From assembly GCA_965657505.1 (NCBI GenBank), contig CBFHON010000006.1:75617-139616 (forward strand): 64,000 bases of DNA, in the 5' to 3' direction. Source of the stretch: TMED109 sp002171375 (lineage in GTDB: Bacteria; Pseudomonadota; Alphaproteobacteria; TMED109). Numbering within the stretch: position 1 is the stretch's first letter; each line of letters opens with the position of its first letter. Of the stretch, positions 42,907-52,403 are shown in pieces. Below the pieces are notes generated by a model. That model did not search any database. It was not told the DNA's origin and saw nothing but the letters and a program-made list of their open reading frames with translations. Made by a program: the position numbers and the translations under genes.

Positions 42907-43044
42907 ATTATGTCCTTTTTTTACTTCATATAAATAATTTTTATTTTAATATAGTTTTTTTAATTAATATATTAATCTATAGAATTTTTTAATAAGGTTT
43001 TTATAATTTTTTTTGGGTCAAATGAAAGATATAGAGAATTAAAA

Positions 43045-43590
43045 TTGTTTAGTTTAAAATCTATAATTCTAATATCAATATTATTGATGCTTTATATAGT
43101 CTCATTTTTAGACTTTATTAAATATATAGATAAAGAAAATTTAAACTATACTGATTCCAATACAATAGTTGTTCTTACGGGCAATTCAGGAAGATTAAAT
43201 GCTGCTATTGATTTAATGCTTTTAAATACTGATACCCGATTACTTATTACTGGAGTAGCTAAGGGAGTTAAATATTCAGAAATCATTAAAAATAAAAATA
43301 TTGATAAAGAAAGAATTATTCTTGGTTATAAGGCTCAAAGTACTCTTGGGAACGTAATAGAGACAAAAATTTGGATACAGAAAAATAATTTTAAAGATTT
43401 TATCTTAATAACAGATGATTGGCATATGCAAAGAGCACTAGTTTTATTTAAAAACGCTATGCCAAATATTACAATTTTTCCATATAGATTAAAATCTAAT
43501 AAGAATTTTAGAAAAAACTTTTATTTTGAAGAACATTTGAAATATCTTATATCTCATATACAAGTAATTTATTTATGGATTATTAATTGA
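43045..43590 (+). CDS. YdcF/DUF218 family envelope protein
   Basis: This 181-residue protein has an N-terminal membrane helix (about 5-22) and a DUF218 domain: IVVLTGNSGRLNAAIDLM, TRLLITGVAKG, STLGNVIETKIWI and LITDDWHMQRALVLFK. Members such as ElyC/SanA/YdcF influence envelope assembly; the biochemical activity is not established. The start is TTG at 43045. It overlaps plsC by 4 nt, and the pair matches the order seen in other alphaproteobacteria. Confidence 0.85.
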   Translation: MFSLKSIILISILLMLYIVSFLDFIKYIDKENLNYTDSNTIVVLTGNSGRLNAAIDLMLLNTDTRLLITGVAKGVKYSEIIKNKNIDKERIILGYKAQSTLGNVIETKIWIQKNNFKDFILITDDWHMQRALVLFKNAMPNITIFPYRLKSNKNFRKNFYFEEHLKYLISHIQVIYLWIIN

Positions 43591-44270
43591 TTTTTTTTCG
43601 TTCTTTAGCATTTAATTTATTATTTTTTACTATCAGTATATTTATTGGATTCTTTCTTTTTCCTTTTTTAATATCATCTTCATTGACTATAAAGATATCT
43701 CATAAATGGGCATTAATAACTATTTACTTACTTAAGAAAATTTGTAAAATTGAAATAGAGATTAATAAAAAGAATTTAAATAAATATTTTAATAATCAAG
43801 TTCTATTTGCTGTACGCCATGAATCAGTTTTGGAAACAATATTATTTCTAGCCTACTTTTCTAACATAAAATACATAGTCAAAAAAGAACTACTATATGT
43901 TCCTTTTTATGGACAATTTGTTTGGAGATGTGGCCATATAATTATAGATAGAAAAGAACAGTCAAAAACTATATTTTTAATGCTAAAAAAGATTAAATTG
44001 CTTCTAACTAAAAAAGAAAATTTAGTCCTTTTTCCGCATGGCACTAGAGTTAAATATCGTGCAAAAGTACATATTAAACCAGGAATATATGCTATCTATA
44101 AACATTTAAAAATACCAATTATTCCAGTATATATGGCATCTGGACATGTTTGGGATAAAAAAGGTTTCATAAAGAATCCTGGTATAGTAAAAGTTACTTT
44201 TTTTGACTCTATTGAAAGTGGTTATAGTAAGGAAAAGTTCTTAAAATTATTAAATTCAAAATTAAATTAA
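43587..44270 (+). CDS. plsC: 1-acyl-sn-glycerol-3-phosphate acyltransferase-like protein
   Basis: This 227-residue lysophosphatidate acyltransferase-family protein has an N-terminal membrane helix. Motif I is RHESVLETI, an Hx4E variant of Hx4D also known in alphaproteobacterial PlsC. Motif III reads LFPHGTRV where FPEGTR is expected, a Glu-to-His change at a normally conserved position. PIIPVYMASGHVW and KGFIKNPGIVKV complete the fold. It should make phosphatidate for phospholipid synthesis. The TTG start overlaps the YdcF stop in TTGA, and no ATG is available before the core domain. Confidence 0.85.
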   Translation: MIFFRSLAFNLLFFTISIFIGFFLFPFLISSSLTIKISHKWALITIYLLKKICKIEIEINKKNLNKYFNNQVLFAVRHESVLETILFLAYFSNIKYIVKKELLYVPFYGQFVWRCGHIIIDRKEQSKTIFLMLKKIKLLLTKKENLVLFPHGTRVKYRAKVHIKPGIYAIYKHLKIPIIPVYMASGHVWDKKGFIKNPGIVKVTFFDSIESGYSKEKFLKLLNSKLN

Positions 44271-44341
44271 TTTATTTAGTTTATATAATCTTAATTTTCT
44301 TTATTTTAGTATAATATATTTATTAATTAATAGGATATAGT

Positions 44342-45583
44342 ATGAAACCATTATTTAAAAATATTATAATTTCCTTTTTAATAATCATTCTGGCTTTTAT
44401 AGTATATTATTTCTTTCTTAATTCACGTCCTGTTGCGACTGCAAAGCAAGAAAATATAGAATTGCCAATAGTGAATACACTAAAACTATCGTCTATTAAG
44501 TATCTATTAAACATAAAAACTTATGGAGAAATAGTAAGTGATAGAATCTTAAATATAAAATATAGAGAAAATGGTAAAATTATTAAAATTGGTAAAAATA
44601 TAAAAAATGGAGAATATATTAATAAAGGCGATTTAATATTTAAAGTTGATTCATTTTATATAGAAAATGAAATAGAAGAAAAAATTACTTCCAGAAAAAT
44701 TTTATTTTATAACTTAAAAAAGATCAACTTCCAGATAAGTAGTAATGAACTGAAGCAGAAAGAAATAATTGTTCAAAGAGATATAATAAAAAATCAATTG
44801 GACAGAAGGACTGCAGTTAAATCGCAAGCTTTTTCAGATAATTCAATTGATGAACTTCGTTTATCATTGAGCTTAAAAGAACAGAGTTTGATAGATAATA
44901 TTGAATTAATTAATATTTTAAATATTGAGTTAGAAACTCTTAATACCGAAATTGATAAAATACAAATAATAATTGATAAATTAAATAATGATCTAGAAGA
45001 AACTACTGTCTCTGCTCCCTTTTCAGGGCACATATCTAGTTTAAATATTGAAGTTGGAAAAGAGATAACAAGTAATGATAATTTAGCGGTTTTGAGTGAC
45101 ACTGATAATTTAGAAGCAAAATTTTTTATCGGCGGTAGTGATTATTTTAAGCTTACACAATTTAAAAATAATGGTTTAGAAGAGGTAGTTAATATCAAAT
45201 GGGTTATTGGAAATAAATCTTATAAAACTAAAGGAAAAATTAGTAGAATAGATGGGTTAATTAATAAAGAAATTGCGGGAATAAATATATACGCAAAAAT
45301 TGATAAATCTTTACCTAAAATACCACTAGGAGCGTTTATAGAAATTAACCTTATAAGTAATACTCCTTCAGATGCTATAATAGTTCCTAGCTCTTCTATA
45401 TTTAAAAATAAATATATTTATCTAGTTAGAAATCAAAAATTAATTAAACGTGAAATAATTGTCATAAGTGAAGAGAGAGAAGGTATTATTATTAAAGATA
45501 ATAATCTATCTGGTAATTACATTGCTACAACCCGTTTAAGTAATATGAAAGATAATATGCAAGTAGAAACTTTACAAAAATAA
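44342..45583 (+). CDS. RND efflux system, periplasmic adaptor (membrane fusion) subunit
   Basis: This 413-residue HlyD/AcrA-type adaptor has an N-terminal membrane anchor (about 8-27) and a split lipoyl domain with IKNGEYINKGDLIFKVDSF and VSAPFSGHISSLNIEVGKEI. The halves flank a long alpha-helical hairpin (about 110-215), and a beta-barrel domain follows. It links an inner-membrane RND pump to an outer-membrane channel. The pump gene follows 28 nt downstream. No TolC-like gene or dedicated regulator is nearby. The A/T-rich 71-nt spacer upstream contains a TATAAT (about 44309) without a clear -35 partner. Confidence 0.9.
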   Translation: MKPLFKNIIISFLIIILAFIVYYFFLNSRPVATAKQENIELPIVNTLKLSSIKYLLNIKTYGEIVSDRILNIKYRENGKIIKIGKNIKNGEYINKGDLIFKVDSFYIENEIEEKITSRKILFYNLKKINFQISSNELKQKEIIVQRDIIKNQLDRRTAVKSQAFSDNSIDELRLSLSLKEQSLIDNIELINILNIELETLNTEIDKIQIIIDKLNNDLEETTVSAPFSGHISSLNIEVGKEITSNDNLAVLSDTDNLEAKFFIGGSDYFKLTQFKNNGLEEVVNIKWVIGNKSYKTKGKISRIDGLINKEIAGINIYAKIDKSLPKIPLGAFIEINLISNTPSDAIIVPSSSIFKNKYIYLVRNQKLIKREIIVISEEREGIIIKDNNLSGNYIATTRLSNMKDNMQVETLQK

Positions 45584-45611
45584 TTTTAGATGATCATGAA
45601 AGTTAATTAAT

Positions 45612-48600
45612 TTGAATATTTTAAACCTTTTTTCTACTCATAAAACTGCCTCAAACGTTCTGATGGTTATTATATTACTTTTTGGTTTATTAGGGTTATT
45701 AAAATTAAATGTACAATCATTACCTGATTTTGGCTTTGACTTAATTACAATAAGTGTAGATTGGAAAAGTGCAAGTCCAAGAGATGTTGAAAATCAAATT
45801 ATAAAATCAATTGAACCTGAAGTCAGAACTATAGATGGAGTTAGAAAAGTCAATTCTACTGCCAGAGAGGGCGTTGGTCAGTTAAGTATTGAATTTGTTA
45901 AAAATACAGATATGCAGAGAGCATTATCTGACGTTAGTTCTGCTGTAAGTAGAATTCTCAGTTTACCAGAAGATTCTGAAAAACCTAAAGTAAGAAGAAT
46001 TATAAGATATGAAACGGTGGGAAGATTATTATTATATGGAGATATATCTGAGGAACTTATTAGAAACAATGCAAAAAAAATCCGTGATGATTTACTTAAT
46101 TTAGGAATAGATAAAGTTAATATTCTGGGTATGAGGGATAAGGAAATAGTAGTTGCAATAGATCCATTATCTTTAATGACTTTTAAAAAATCGATGCAAG
46201 ATATTTCCGATAAAATATATGCGTTTTCAGAAGATTTTCCTGTTGGTACTATTGAAGATTCAGATATTAGAAAAATAAAAATTTCAGGACAAAAAAATAC
46301 AATAGAGCAGCTGAAAGGTCTTTCAATAATTAGTGGGGAATTTGGTGAACAAGTGTACCTTAAAGATATAGCCAATATTTATATTAATTATGACAGTGAG
46401 GGACAATACGGCTTAGTAAATAACAAACAAGCAATAAGCCTTGATATTAAAAGAGCAGCCGGAAGAAATTCCTTAAAAATGGCAAAAATTTTGGAAAATT
46501 ATGTTGTTGATTTTCAAAAAAATTTACCACCAAATTTAAATGTTAAAATTTATGATTTAAGTGTCCAATCTGTAAGAGATAGAATTAATCTATTGATTAA
46601 AAATGGTTTAGGTGGCCTAGTTTTAGTGGTTATAATTTTATTTTTATTTCTTTCAGGAAGAGTAGCTTTTTGGGTTGCGTTTGGTATTCCTATTGCTTTA
46701 GCTGGTACACTTGGAGTAATGCTTATATCAGGCCAGACAATAAATATGGTTAGTTTATTTGCTTTGATTATGATGCTTGGTATAATTGTAGATGACGCCA
46801 TAGTTGTTGCTGAATATGCTCAAACTAGGCATGAAGAAGGAGATGATTCAGTTTCAGCAGCAAGAAAAGGTGCTAGTAAAATGTTCCTTCCTGTTTTTAC
46901 TGCAGCAATTACTACTGTTGCGGCTTTCATCCCTATATTTTTAATTACAGGTATTATTGGCCAAGTTATAGAAGCTATTCCATTAGTAGCTATAGCTGTT
47001 TTAATTGCTTCTCTTGTAGAGTGTTTTCTTATATTGCCTGGACATTTATCATTAGCTTTAAAAAATAAAAAAAAGAATATTTCTAAATTCAGAATTAAAT
47101 TTAACAAATATTTCTTTATTATAAGACAAAACTATTTTCGTAAATTAGTAGGACATGCAACAAAATATAGATATGTAACTTTATCTGCTACGCTTTCTGT
47201 TTTAATAATAGTATTAGGTTTAATGTCAGGAGGAAGAGTATCTTTTGTTTTTTTTCCTTCTCCAGAGCCTGATATAATTTATGTTAATTTTAATTTTTCT
47301 CCAGGGACTTCTAAAGAAAATACATCTTCTATGATAACTGAATTAGAAAAATCATTACTAGAAGTTGATCATAATAAAGAAGTAAAGACATATTTTTCAA
47401 TTATAGGTAAATCATTGGGTTTACCTGGAAGTGTTCAGCAGATCCAGGGGCAACATATAGGAGCAATGGTGGTTGAATTAGTCAGTTCAGATTCAAGAAT
47501 AACTGAGGTTAGTGATTTAATAATTAGATGGAAAAAAAATATAAATAAACTAGCAGGATTAGAGTCAATGACAATATCCTCTAAACGGCAAGGCCCTCCT
47601 GGAAAAGATATAGATATTAGAATTATTCCGAATAATATTAATAACGATATTTCTTATACTAAATTAGTAGCAGATGAAGTCAAAAGTCTACTATCTAAAT
47701 ATGAGGGAGTAAGTGATATTTATGATGACTTACCTTGGGGTAAAGAAGAATTAGTATTAAAATTATTACCATCAGGAAAATCTTTAGGCTTTACGACTCT
47801 CGAAGTTGCAAATCAAATTCGTGCTGCTTTTAGAGGAATAGTAGTCAAAAGATTTTCGGATGGGTCTGAAGAAATTTTAATTAGAATTAGATACGATAAT
47901 CAAAGACTTAGAGAGATAGATTTAAAAAATATGTTTATTATGTCTTCTAGTAAAAACTTTATTCCATTGAGTCAAATTGTAGAATTAGAATATGAAAAAG
48001 GTTTTTCAATTATTAGGAGAGAGAATGGTAAGTCTGAAGTATCTATTACGGCAGAAATTGATGAAAAAATAATTGCACCTTCTACAATATTAAATGCACT
48101 TTCTGATGGCCCTCTAGATGAGGTAATTATTGATAAAGGGTACAGCTGGAGATTAGCTGGTAGGTCTGAAGAACAAAGTGAAACTTTAATGGATATGAAA
48201 ATAGGAACAGCCATTGGATTAGTTTTAATATTTATAATTTTGTCTGGAGTTTTTTCATCCTATAGTAGGCCTCTTATAGTTATGAGTATTATTCCTTTTG
48301 CAGCATTAGGATCTATTATTGGTCATTGGCTTACAGGCTTTAATATTACTATTTTATCTTTGGTAGCACTTTTAGGATTAGCAGGAATTGTAATTAATGA
48401 TTCTATAATTATGGTTTCTACAATTGATGATAAAATAAAAAAAGGTATCAGTATATTTAATGCTGTAATTGATGGGGCATGTGAGAGATTCAGAGCAGTA
48501 ATTTTGACATCTTTAACAACAATATCTGGCCTTATTCCTCTTCTCTTTGAAGGTAGTACTCAAGCTCAATTTTTAAAACCTATGGCAATTACAATAGTAT

Positions 48601-48713
48601 TTGGTTTGATTGCTACAACTTTTTTAGTATTATTTTTAGTGCCAGCATTAATTTTAGTACAAAATGATATTAAAAATATATTTAATAAAATTAGTTCTAG
48701 CATATCTAGTTAA
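45612..48713 (+). CDS. RND efflux transporter, inner-membrane pump (AcrB/MexB family)
   Basis: This is a 1033-residue pump with the 12-helix RND layout: helix 1 at about 12-30, a porter loop, then the helix 2-6 cluster beginning near 335. The proton-relay aspartates are in MMLGIIVDDAIVVAEYAQ, the second loop follows, and a second cluster ends with LLGLAGIVINDSIIMV and GLIATTFLVLFLVPALI. The second half carries an ND pair where the first has DD, as in other RND pumps of the metal/organic-solvent group. The substrate cannot be inferred. The start is TTG at 45612. Confidence 0.93.
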   Translation: MNILNLFSTHKTASNVLMVIILLFGLLGLLKLNVQSLPDFGFDLITISVDWKSASPRDVENQIIKSIEPEVRTIDGVRKVNSTAREGVGQLSIEFVKNTDMQRALSDVSSAVSRILSLPEDSEKPKVRRIIRYETVGRLLLYGDISEELIRNNAKKIRDDLLNLGIDKVNILGMRDKEIVVAIDPLSLMTFKKSMQDISDKIYAFSEDFPVGTIEDSDIRKIKISGQKNTIEQLKGLSIISGEFGEQVYLKDIANIYINYDSEGQYGLVNNKQAISLDIKRAAGRNSLKMAKILENYVVDFQKNLPPNLNVKIYDLSVQSVRDRINLLIKNGLGGLVLVVIILFLFLSGRVAFWVAFGIPIALAGTLGVMLISGQTINMVSLFALIMMLGIIVDDAIVVAEYAQTRHEEGDDSVSAARKGASKMFLPVFTAAITTVAAFIPIFLITGIIGQVIEAIPLVAIAVLIASLVECFLILPGHLSLALKNKKKNISKFRIKFNKYFFIIRQNYFRKLVGHATKYRYVTLSATLSVLIIVLGLMSGGRVSFVFFPSPEPDIIYVNFNFSPGTSKENTSSMITELEKSLLEVDHNKEVKTYFSIIGKSLGLPGSVQQIQGQHIGAMVVELVSSDSRITEVSDLIIRWKKNINKLAGLESMTISSKRQGPPGKDIDIRIIPNNINNDISYTKLVADEVKSLLSKYEGVSDIYDDLPWGKEELVLKLLPSGKSLGFTTLEVANQIRAAFRGIVVKRFSDGSEEILIRIRYDNQRLREIDLKNMFIMSSSKNFIPLSQIVELEYEKGFSIIRRENGKSEVSITAEIDEKIIAPSTILNALSDGPLDEVIIDKGYSWRLAGRSEEQSETLMDMKIGTAIGLVLIFIILSGVFSSYSRPLIVMSIIPFAALGSIIGHWLTGFNITILSLVALLGLAGIVINDSIIMVSTIDDKIKKGISIFNAVIDGACERFRAVILTSLTTISGLIPLLFEGSTQAQFLKPMAITIVFGLIATTFLVLFLVPALILVQNDIKNIFNKISSSISS

Positions 48714-48738
48714 AAATTTATTAAGAGGAGGTTCCAAA

Positions 48739-49047
48739 TTGTTTGTTGTCATAGTAAAATTTAAAATTCCAGATGATTTAAATAGTAATGATATTAAAAA
48801 AAAATTTCAAGAAACAGCACCAATGTACCAGGAAACTACTGGTCTTATTAGAAAAAATTATTTACTGAATAAGGATAAAAATATAGCTGGAGGTGTATAT
48901 ATTTTTGATAATTCTAAAAATGCTCATTTATGGTTTGATCAAAGCCGAATAAAATGGCTAACTGAGAGATACTCAGAACCAGAGGTTTCTTATTTTTATT
49001 CTCCAGTAGAAGTAAATAATTCTGATAATAAGATTAATATAAGTTAG
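48739..49047 (+). CDS. YdhR-like monooxygenase-fold protein
   Basis: This 102-residue protein matches the small dimeric alpha/beta-barrel family PF08803 (YdhR). It has FVVIVKFKIPDD, APMYQETTGLIRKNYLLNKD, GGVYIFDNSKNAHLWFD and a C-terminal SYFYSPVEVNN. The open frame begins at 48664 inside the pump gene, but TTG 48739 is chosen because a strong AGAGGAGG ribosome site lies 7 nt upstream and the family domain starts there. Catalytic activity of this family is unproven. It ends 11 nt from the convergent trkH gene. Confidence 0.85.
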   Translation: MFVVIVKFKIPDDLNSNDIKKKFQETAPMYQETTGLIRKNYLLNKDKNIAGGVYIFDNSKNAHLWFDQSRIKWLTERYSEPEVSYFYSPVEVNNSDNKINIS

Positions 49048-49058
49048 TTTCTTAAAAT

Positions 49059-50504
49059 TTAATATTTTTTCCAGAAAGAAGGCATTATTAATATTAAAAC
49101 TGCTAGAAATTCTAATCTACCTATGATCATTGAAGCAGATAATACCCATTTAGCTTGATTAGGTAAATTACTAAAGCTTCCTAATGGACCTATCTCAGAA
49201 CTAAGACCAGGTCCTACAACTGCTATTGAAGTAGCAGCAGCTGAAAAAGAAGTTAATAAATCTAATCCCATCAGGTATAATATTCCAGCAACAATTATAA
49301 CTGAGGCTATAAATAAAAAAATTAGTGCTAATATAGAAAGAGTCGTTTTATCATCCATTATTGCTTTAGAATAAGTTATTTTAAGTATTTGATGAGGTCT
49401 AATAATTTTCTGTATCTGCTGTAAAATGACTTTAAAAAGAATTTGTATTCTAAATATTTTTATTCCACCAGTAGTAGATCCGGTACACCCTCCGATTAAC
49501 ATGAATATGAATAGAAGACTAATTGAAAAGCTTCCCCATTTAGAAAAATCTTCTGTAGAGTAGCCAGTTCCAGTAATAATAGATATTACATTGAAAGAAG
49601 AAATTCTAATAGATTCTATAAAACTAATATTTAATTTAAGGTTTAAAGAAATTGCAATAATGAATATGGCAATCAAAATTGTTATAAGAAATCCTTTAAC
49701 TTGTTTATCATAAAATATAGATTTTACATTATTAAAAGATTTAGCATAAAGAATAAAAGGCAAGCTTGCTGCTATCATTCCAAATATTATAATTGCTTCA
49801 ATTAAAATGCTATCAAAATGAGCAATGGAGTTATTTTTAGTTGAATACCCACCGGTAGCAATTGTAGTCATAGCGTGGCAAATAGAATCAAATATAGGCA
49901 TACCAGCAATAGCTAGAAGGAATGCACAAATAAAAGTAAAAAATGTGTAAATGATTATTATAGATTTAGCTAAGCTGTTAACTCTTTCTTTAAGTTTATC
50001 ATTCGGCTCGATCTGATCAGAGAAGAATAATTGTAAACCACTCATATGTAATAAGGGTAAAGCAGCTACTGCCATTACTATAATTCCCACTCCACCTAAC
50101 CATTGTAATATAGATCTCCATATTAATATCCCATTTGAAGTATTTTCTATATTATTAAGTATTGTGGAACCTGTTGTAGTTATTCCACTTGTAGCCTCGA
50201 AGAAAGCATCAGTATAACTCAAGTCTAGACTAGATAAATAAAGTGGAAGAGCTGCAATAGAAGCTAGAAATATCCATGATAAAACACTTAATAAAAAAGT
50301 TTCTCTACTTTCAATTTTAGCATTTTTATTTTTGAAAGCTAAAATGACTGTTATTCCCATGAGAAAACTAATTATACCAGTAGAAGCAAATATACTCCAA
50401 TTTTCATGATAATTAATTAAGTCAAATAAGGCTGGAATAAACATCATACATCCGAGGGTAGAAATAAGAAGTCCTATGATAAATAAAACAGACCTAAAAT
50501 TCAT
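49059..50504 (-). CDS. trkH: Trk-type potassium transporter, membrane subunit TrkH
   Basis: This is a 481-residue potassium channel-like transporter. Four pore-loop repeats with filter glycines are visible: EATSGITTTGSTIL, TTIATGGYSTKNN, SIITGTGYSTEDF and SIAVVGPGLSSEIG. GGCTGSTTGGIKIFR marks the kinked helix ahead of the last repeat. It needs a cytosolic TrkA subunit, which is not in this window. A 68-nt A/T-rich spacer separates it from apaG upstream on the same strand. Confidence 0.94.
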   Translation of the reverse strand: MNFRSVLFIIGLLISTLGCMMFIPALFDLINYHENWSIFASTGIISFLMGITVILAFKNKNAKIESRETFLLSVLSWIFLASIAALPLYLSSLDLSYTDAFFEATSGITTTGSTILNNIENTSNGILIWRSILQWLGGVGIIVMAVAALPLLHMSGLQLFFSDQIEPNDKLKERVNSLAKSIIIIYTFFTFICAFLLAIAGMPIFDSICHAMTTIATGGYSTKNNSIAHFDSILIEAIIIFGMIAASLPFILYAKSFNNVKSIFYDKQVKGFLITILIAIFIIAISLNLKLNISFIESIRISSFNVISIITGTGYSTEDFSKWGSFSISLLFIFMLIGGCTGSTTGGIKIFRIQILFKVILQQIQKIIRPHQILKITYSKAIMDDKTTLSILALIFLFIASVIIVAGILYLMGLDLLTSFSAAATSIAVVGPGLSSEIGPLGSFSNLPNQAKWVLSASMIIGRLEFLAVLILIMPSFWKKY

Positions 50505-50572
50505 TTTTTGCCCCTACTAATTTTATAATTTATATTAAACTTTTTAAAACTTTTAATCAGTTATAGTTTAAA

Positions 50573-50998
50573 TTAATTCAAAATGATTTTTGTTAAGGGT
50601 TTATCTAAAGAAAAAGTTGGAATAATCACTTTCAATGATTTATTACCTTCATATATCATATTATATGCTCCATCCATAAATCCGGAGGGCCTAGACAGTG
50701 GTGTCCCACTTGAATATTGAAAAGAATTTTTAGGGTTAATAATAGGTTGTTGCCCTATAACTCCTGCTCCTTTAACTTCATTTATATGACCTGTTTCATC
50801 AGTTATTTTCCAATATCTATCTATTAATTGGACTGTTTCTGGCCTATTATTTTCTATTAAAATATGATAAGACCATACCCATAGGTTTTTATCTTCATCA
50901 GACTGATCTTCTAAAAAATTAGTCTTTACACTTATTCTAATCCCATGAGTTATTAAAGAATAAGGGTATTCGATATTATTTTTAATATATTGTTTCAT
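50573..50998 (-). CDS. apaG: ApaG domain protein
   Basis: This 141-residue fibronectin-III-like beta protein has the ApaG signature WVWSYHILIENNRPETVQLI, RYWKITDETG, GAGVIGQQPIINPKNSFQY, and a final GAYNMIYEG followed by IPTFSLDKP. Bacterial ApaG is loosely associated with cobalt/magnesium resistance and nucleotide binding, and its biochemical role is not settled. It lies 16 nt after the radical SAM gene on the same strand. Confidence 0.93.
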   Translation of the reverse strand: MKQYIKNNIEYPYSLITHGIRISVKTNFLEDQSDEDKNLWVWSYHILIENNRPETVQLIDRYWKITDETGHINEVKGAGVIGQQPIINPKNSFQYSSGTPLSRPSGFMDGAYNMIYEGNKSLKVIIPTFSLDKPLTKIILN

Positions 50999-51014
50999 TA
51001 TATTTAAACCTCTA

Positions 51015-51938
51015 TCAATTATTACTGCAACTTGCCCCGCCTAAAACACAAAATTTAGAACAAAACGGATGGTTTAAGTAAACTGTTTTAAGGGAATCTT
51101 TTATATTATTTCCATAGCTAAAATCTTTTTCAAATGGGATTAGCGTACAAGAAACTATATGAGTCTTTGAATCTTCTCTACGTTTAACGATCATTCTTGA
51201 ATTAGAACACATCATATTTTTAGGGCTATTATTTAAAACATCCCAACAATCTTTAGTAATTTCAGGAGTATCAGCGCATAAATTCATTTCAGGAAATAAT
51301 ACTAAATCTTCCTTATTATAAGCATCAATTTTTAAATTATATTCTGCAAATAATTTAGCAAAGCCCTGTCTTACAAGCTTCTCATTTTTATTGATTATTC
51401 TTGAAGCAATGTTAATATTAAAGTTGTTTTTAGATAGCCAATTAATTCCTTCTAAAGCTTTGTCCCAAGTATTTTCTCCCCTTATACTTTCATGCCCGTC
51501 TTTATTGTAGTGATCTAGAGAAACTCTTAGTGTGAGCTTATTATAATTTACAAATTTTATTAATTCTTTAGTTTTATTTATCATTGGTTGCATTGCGTTA
51601 GTAAGAACTAAAATATGATAGTTTAACTTAGTACATAAGTTTAAAATAGGTATTATATCTTTATTCATAAAAGGTTCTCCGCCAGTAATTCCTATGGTAT
51701 TACATGGCAAGTTATTAATTTTAATTTGGTTTAAGTATTTTTCTACATCATTTACATTTAAATATAGTAATTTATTATTAATTGGACTGGATTCAATGTA
51801 ACAACCTTCACAGGATATGTTACATAAAGTTCCTGTATTAAACCAAAGCGTTTTTAAACCAGTAAATTCTACAAAAGCTCTTTCATGTCCTAATGCAGTA
51901 GTATATTTTCTTTTAAATTTTTCTTCTAAAGTATCCAT
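51015..51938 (-). CDS. Radical SAM protein with C-terminal cysteine-rich (SPASM/twitch-like) region
   Basis: This 307-residue radical SAM enzyme has the [4Fe-4S] motif CNISCEGC (Cys39, Cys43, Cys46), ITGGEPFMNKDI for SAM binding, and SRIINKNEK in the barrel. The C-terminal part has eight or more cysteines, including NMMCSNSRMIV, VSCTLIPF and HPFCSKFCVLGGASCSNN, suggesting one or two auxiliary clusters. Substrate unknown. No peptide-precursor gene fits in the 15-16 nt spacers on either side. It lies between a MaoC hydratase gene and apaG. Confidence 0.87.
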   Translation of the reverse strand: MDTLEEKFKRKYTTALGHERAFVEFTGLKTLWFNTGTLCNISCEGCYIESSPINNKLLYLNVNDVEKYLNQIKINNLPCNTIGITGGEPFMNKDIIPILNLCTKLNYHILVLTNAMQPMINKTKELIKFVNYNKLTLRVSLDHYNKDGHESIRGENTWDKALEGINWLSKNNFNINIASRIINKNEKLVRQGFAKLFAEYNLKIDAYNKEDLVLFPEMNLCADTPEITKDCWDVLNNSPKNMMCSNSRMIVKRREDSKTHIVSCTLIPFEKDFSYGNNIKDSLKTVYLNHPFCSKFCVLGGASCSNN

Positions 51939-51953
51939 ATTATATCTTATAAT

Positions 51954-52403
51954 TTAATTTCGCTTTTTTACTATACTTATGCTTTGTAAAGTCATTATCA
52001 ATTCATTATTACTATTAAATACTTTAGAATCTATTATCATGCTACCAATAGAAGGTTTAGACTTACTGGGAGTTTTACTTATAATTTCCAATTCCCCCTT
52101 AATAGTTTCATCCGGAAATAATGGCTTTACCCATCTTATTTGATTCATGCCTGGCGATCCTAATGAAGCTAAATTAATTAATAATCCATCATATAACATT
52201 CTCATATATAATGAACAGGTATGCCATCCAGATGCGCAAAGCCCTCCAAAAAGAGAATCTTTAGCTTTTTCAGCATCTATATGAAATGGTTGAGGATCAT
52301 ATTTGCTAGCAAATTCTATTATTTCTTTCTCTGTCACGGAAATAGGGCCAATTTCAATTTTTTGTCCAACAGAAAGGTCTTCAAAATATATTATTTTTTT
52401 CAT
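51954..52403 (-). CDS. MaoC family (R)-specific enoyl-CoA hydratase-like protein
   Basis: This 149-residue single hot-dog domain has the MaoC hydratase motif SKYDPQPFHIDAEKA with the catalytic Asp/His pair. FEDLSVGQKIEIGPISVTE precedes it and ASGWHTCSLYMRML follows. It should hydrate a trans-2-enoyl-CoA, but the pathway is unclear. It is the first gene of the minus-strand MaoC, radical SAM, ApaG, TrkH series. An AGGTAA site precedes the ATG at 52403. Confidence 0.9.
   Translation of the reverse strand: MKKIIYFEDLSVGQKIEIGPISVTEKEIIEFASKYDPQPFHIDAEKAKDSLFGGLCASGWHTCSLYMRMLYDGLLINLASLGSPGMNQIRWVKPLFPDETIKGELEIISKTPSKSKPSIGSMIIDSKVFNSNNELIMTLQSISIVKKRN

Noticed and set aside
48664..48738. Extended N-terminus of the YdhR-like protein overlapping the RND pump gene
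   Set aside because: A strong AGAGGAGG site 7 nt before TTG 48739 and the family boundary both favour the shorter form.
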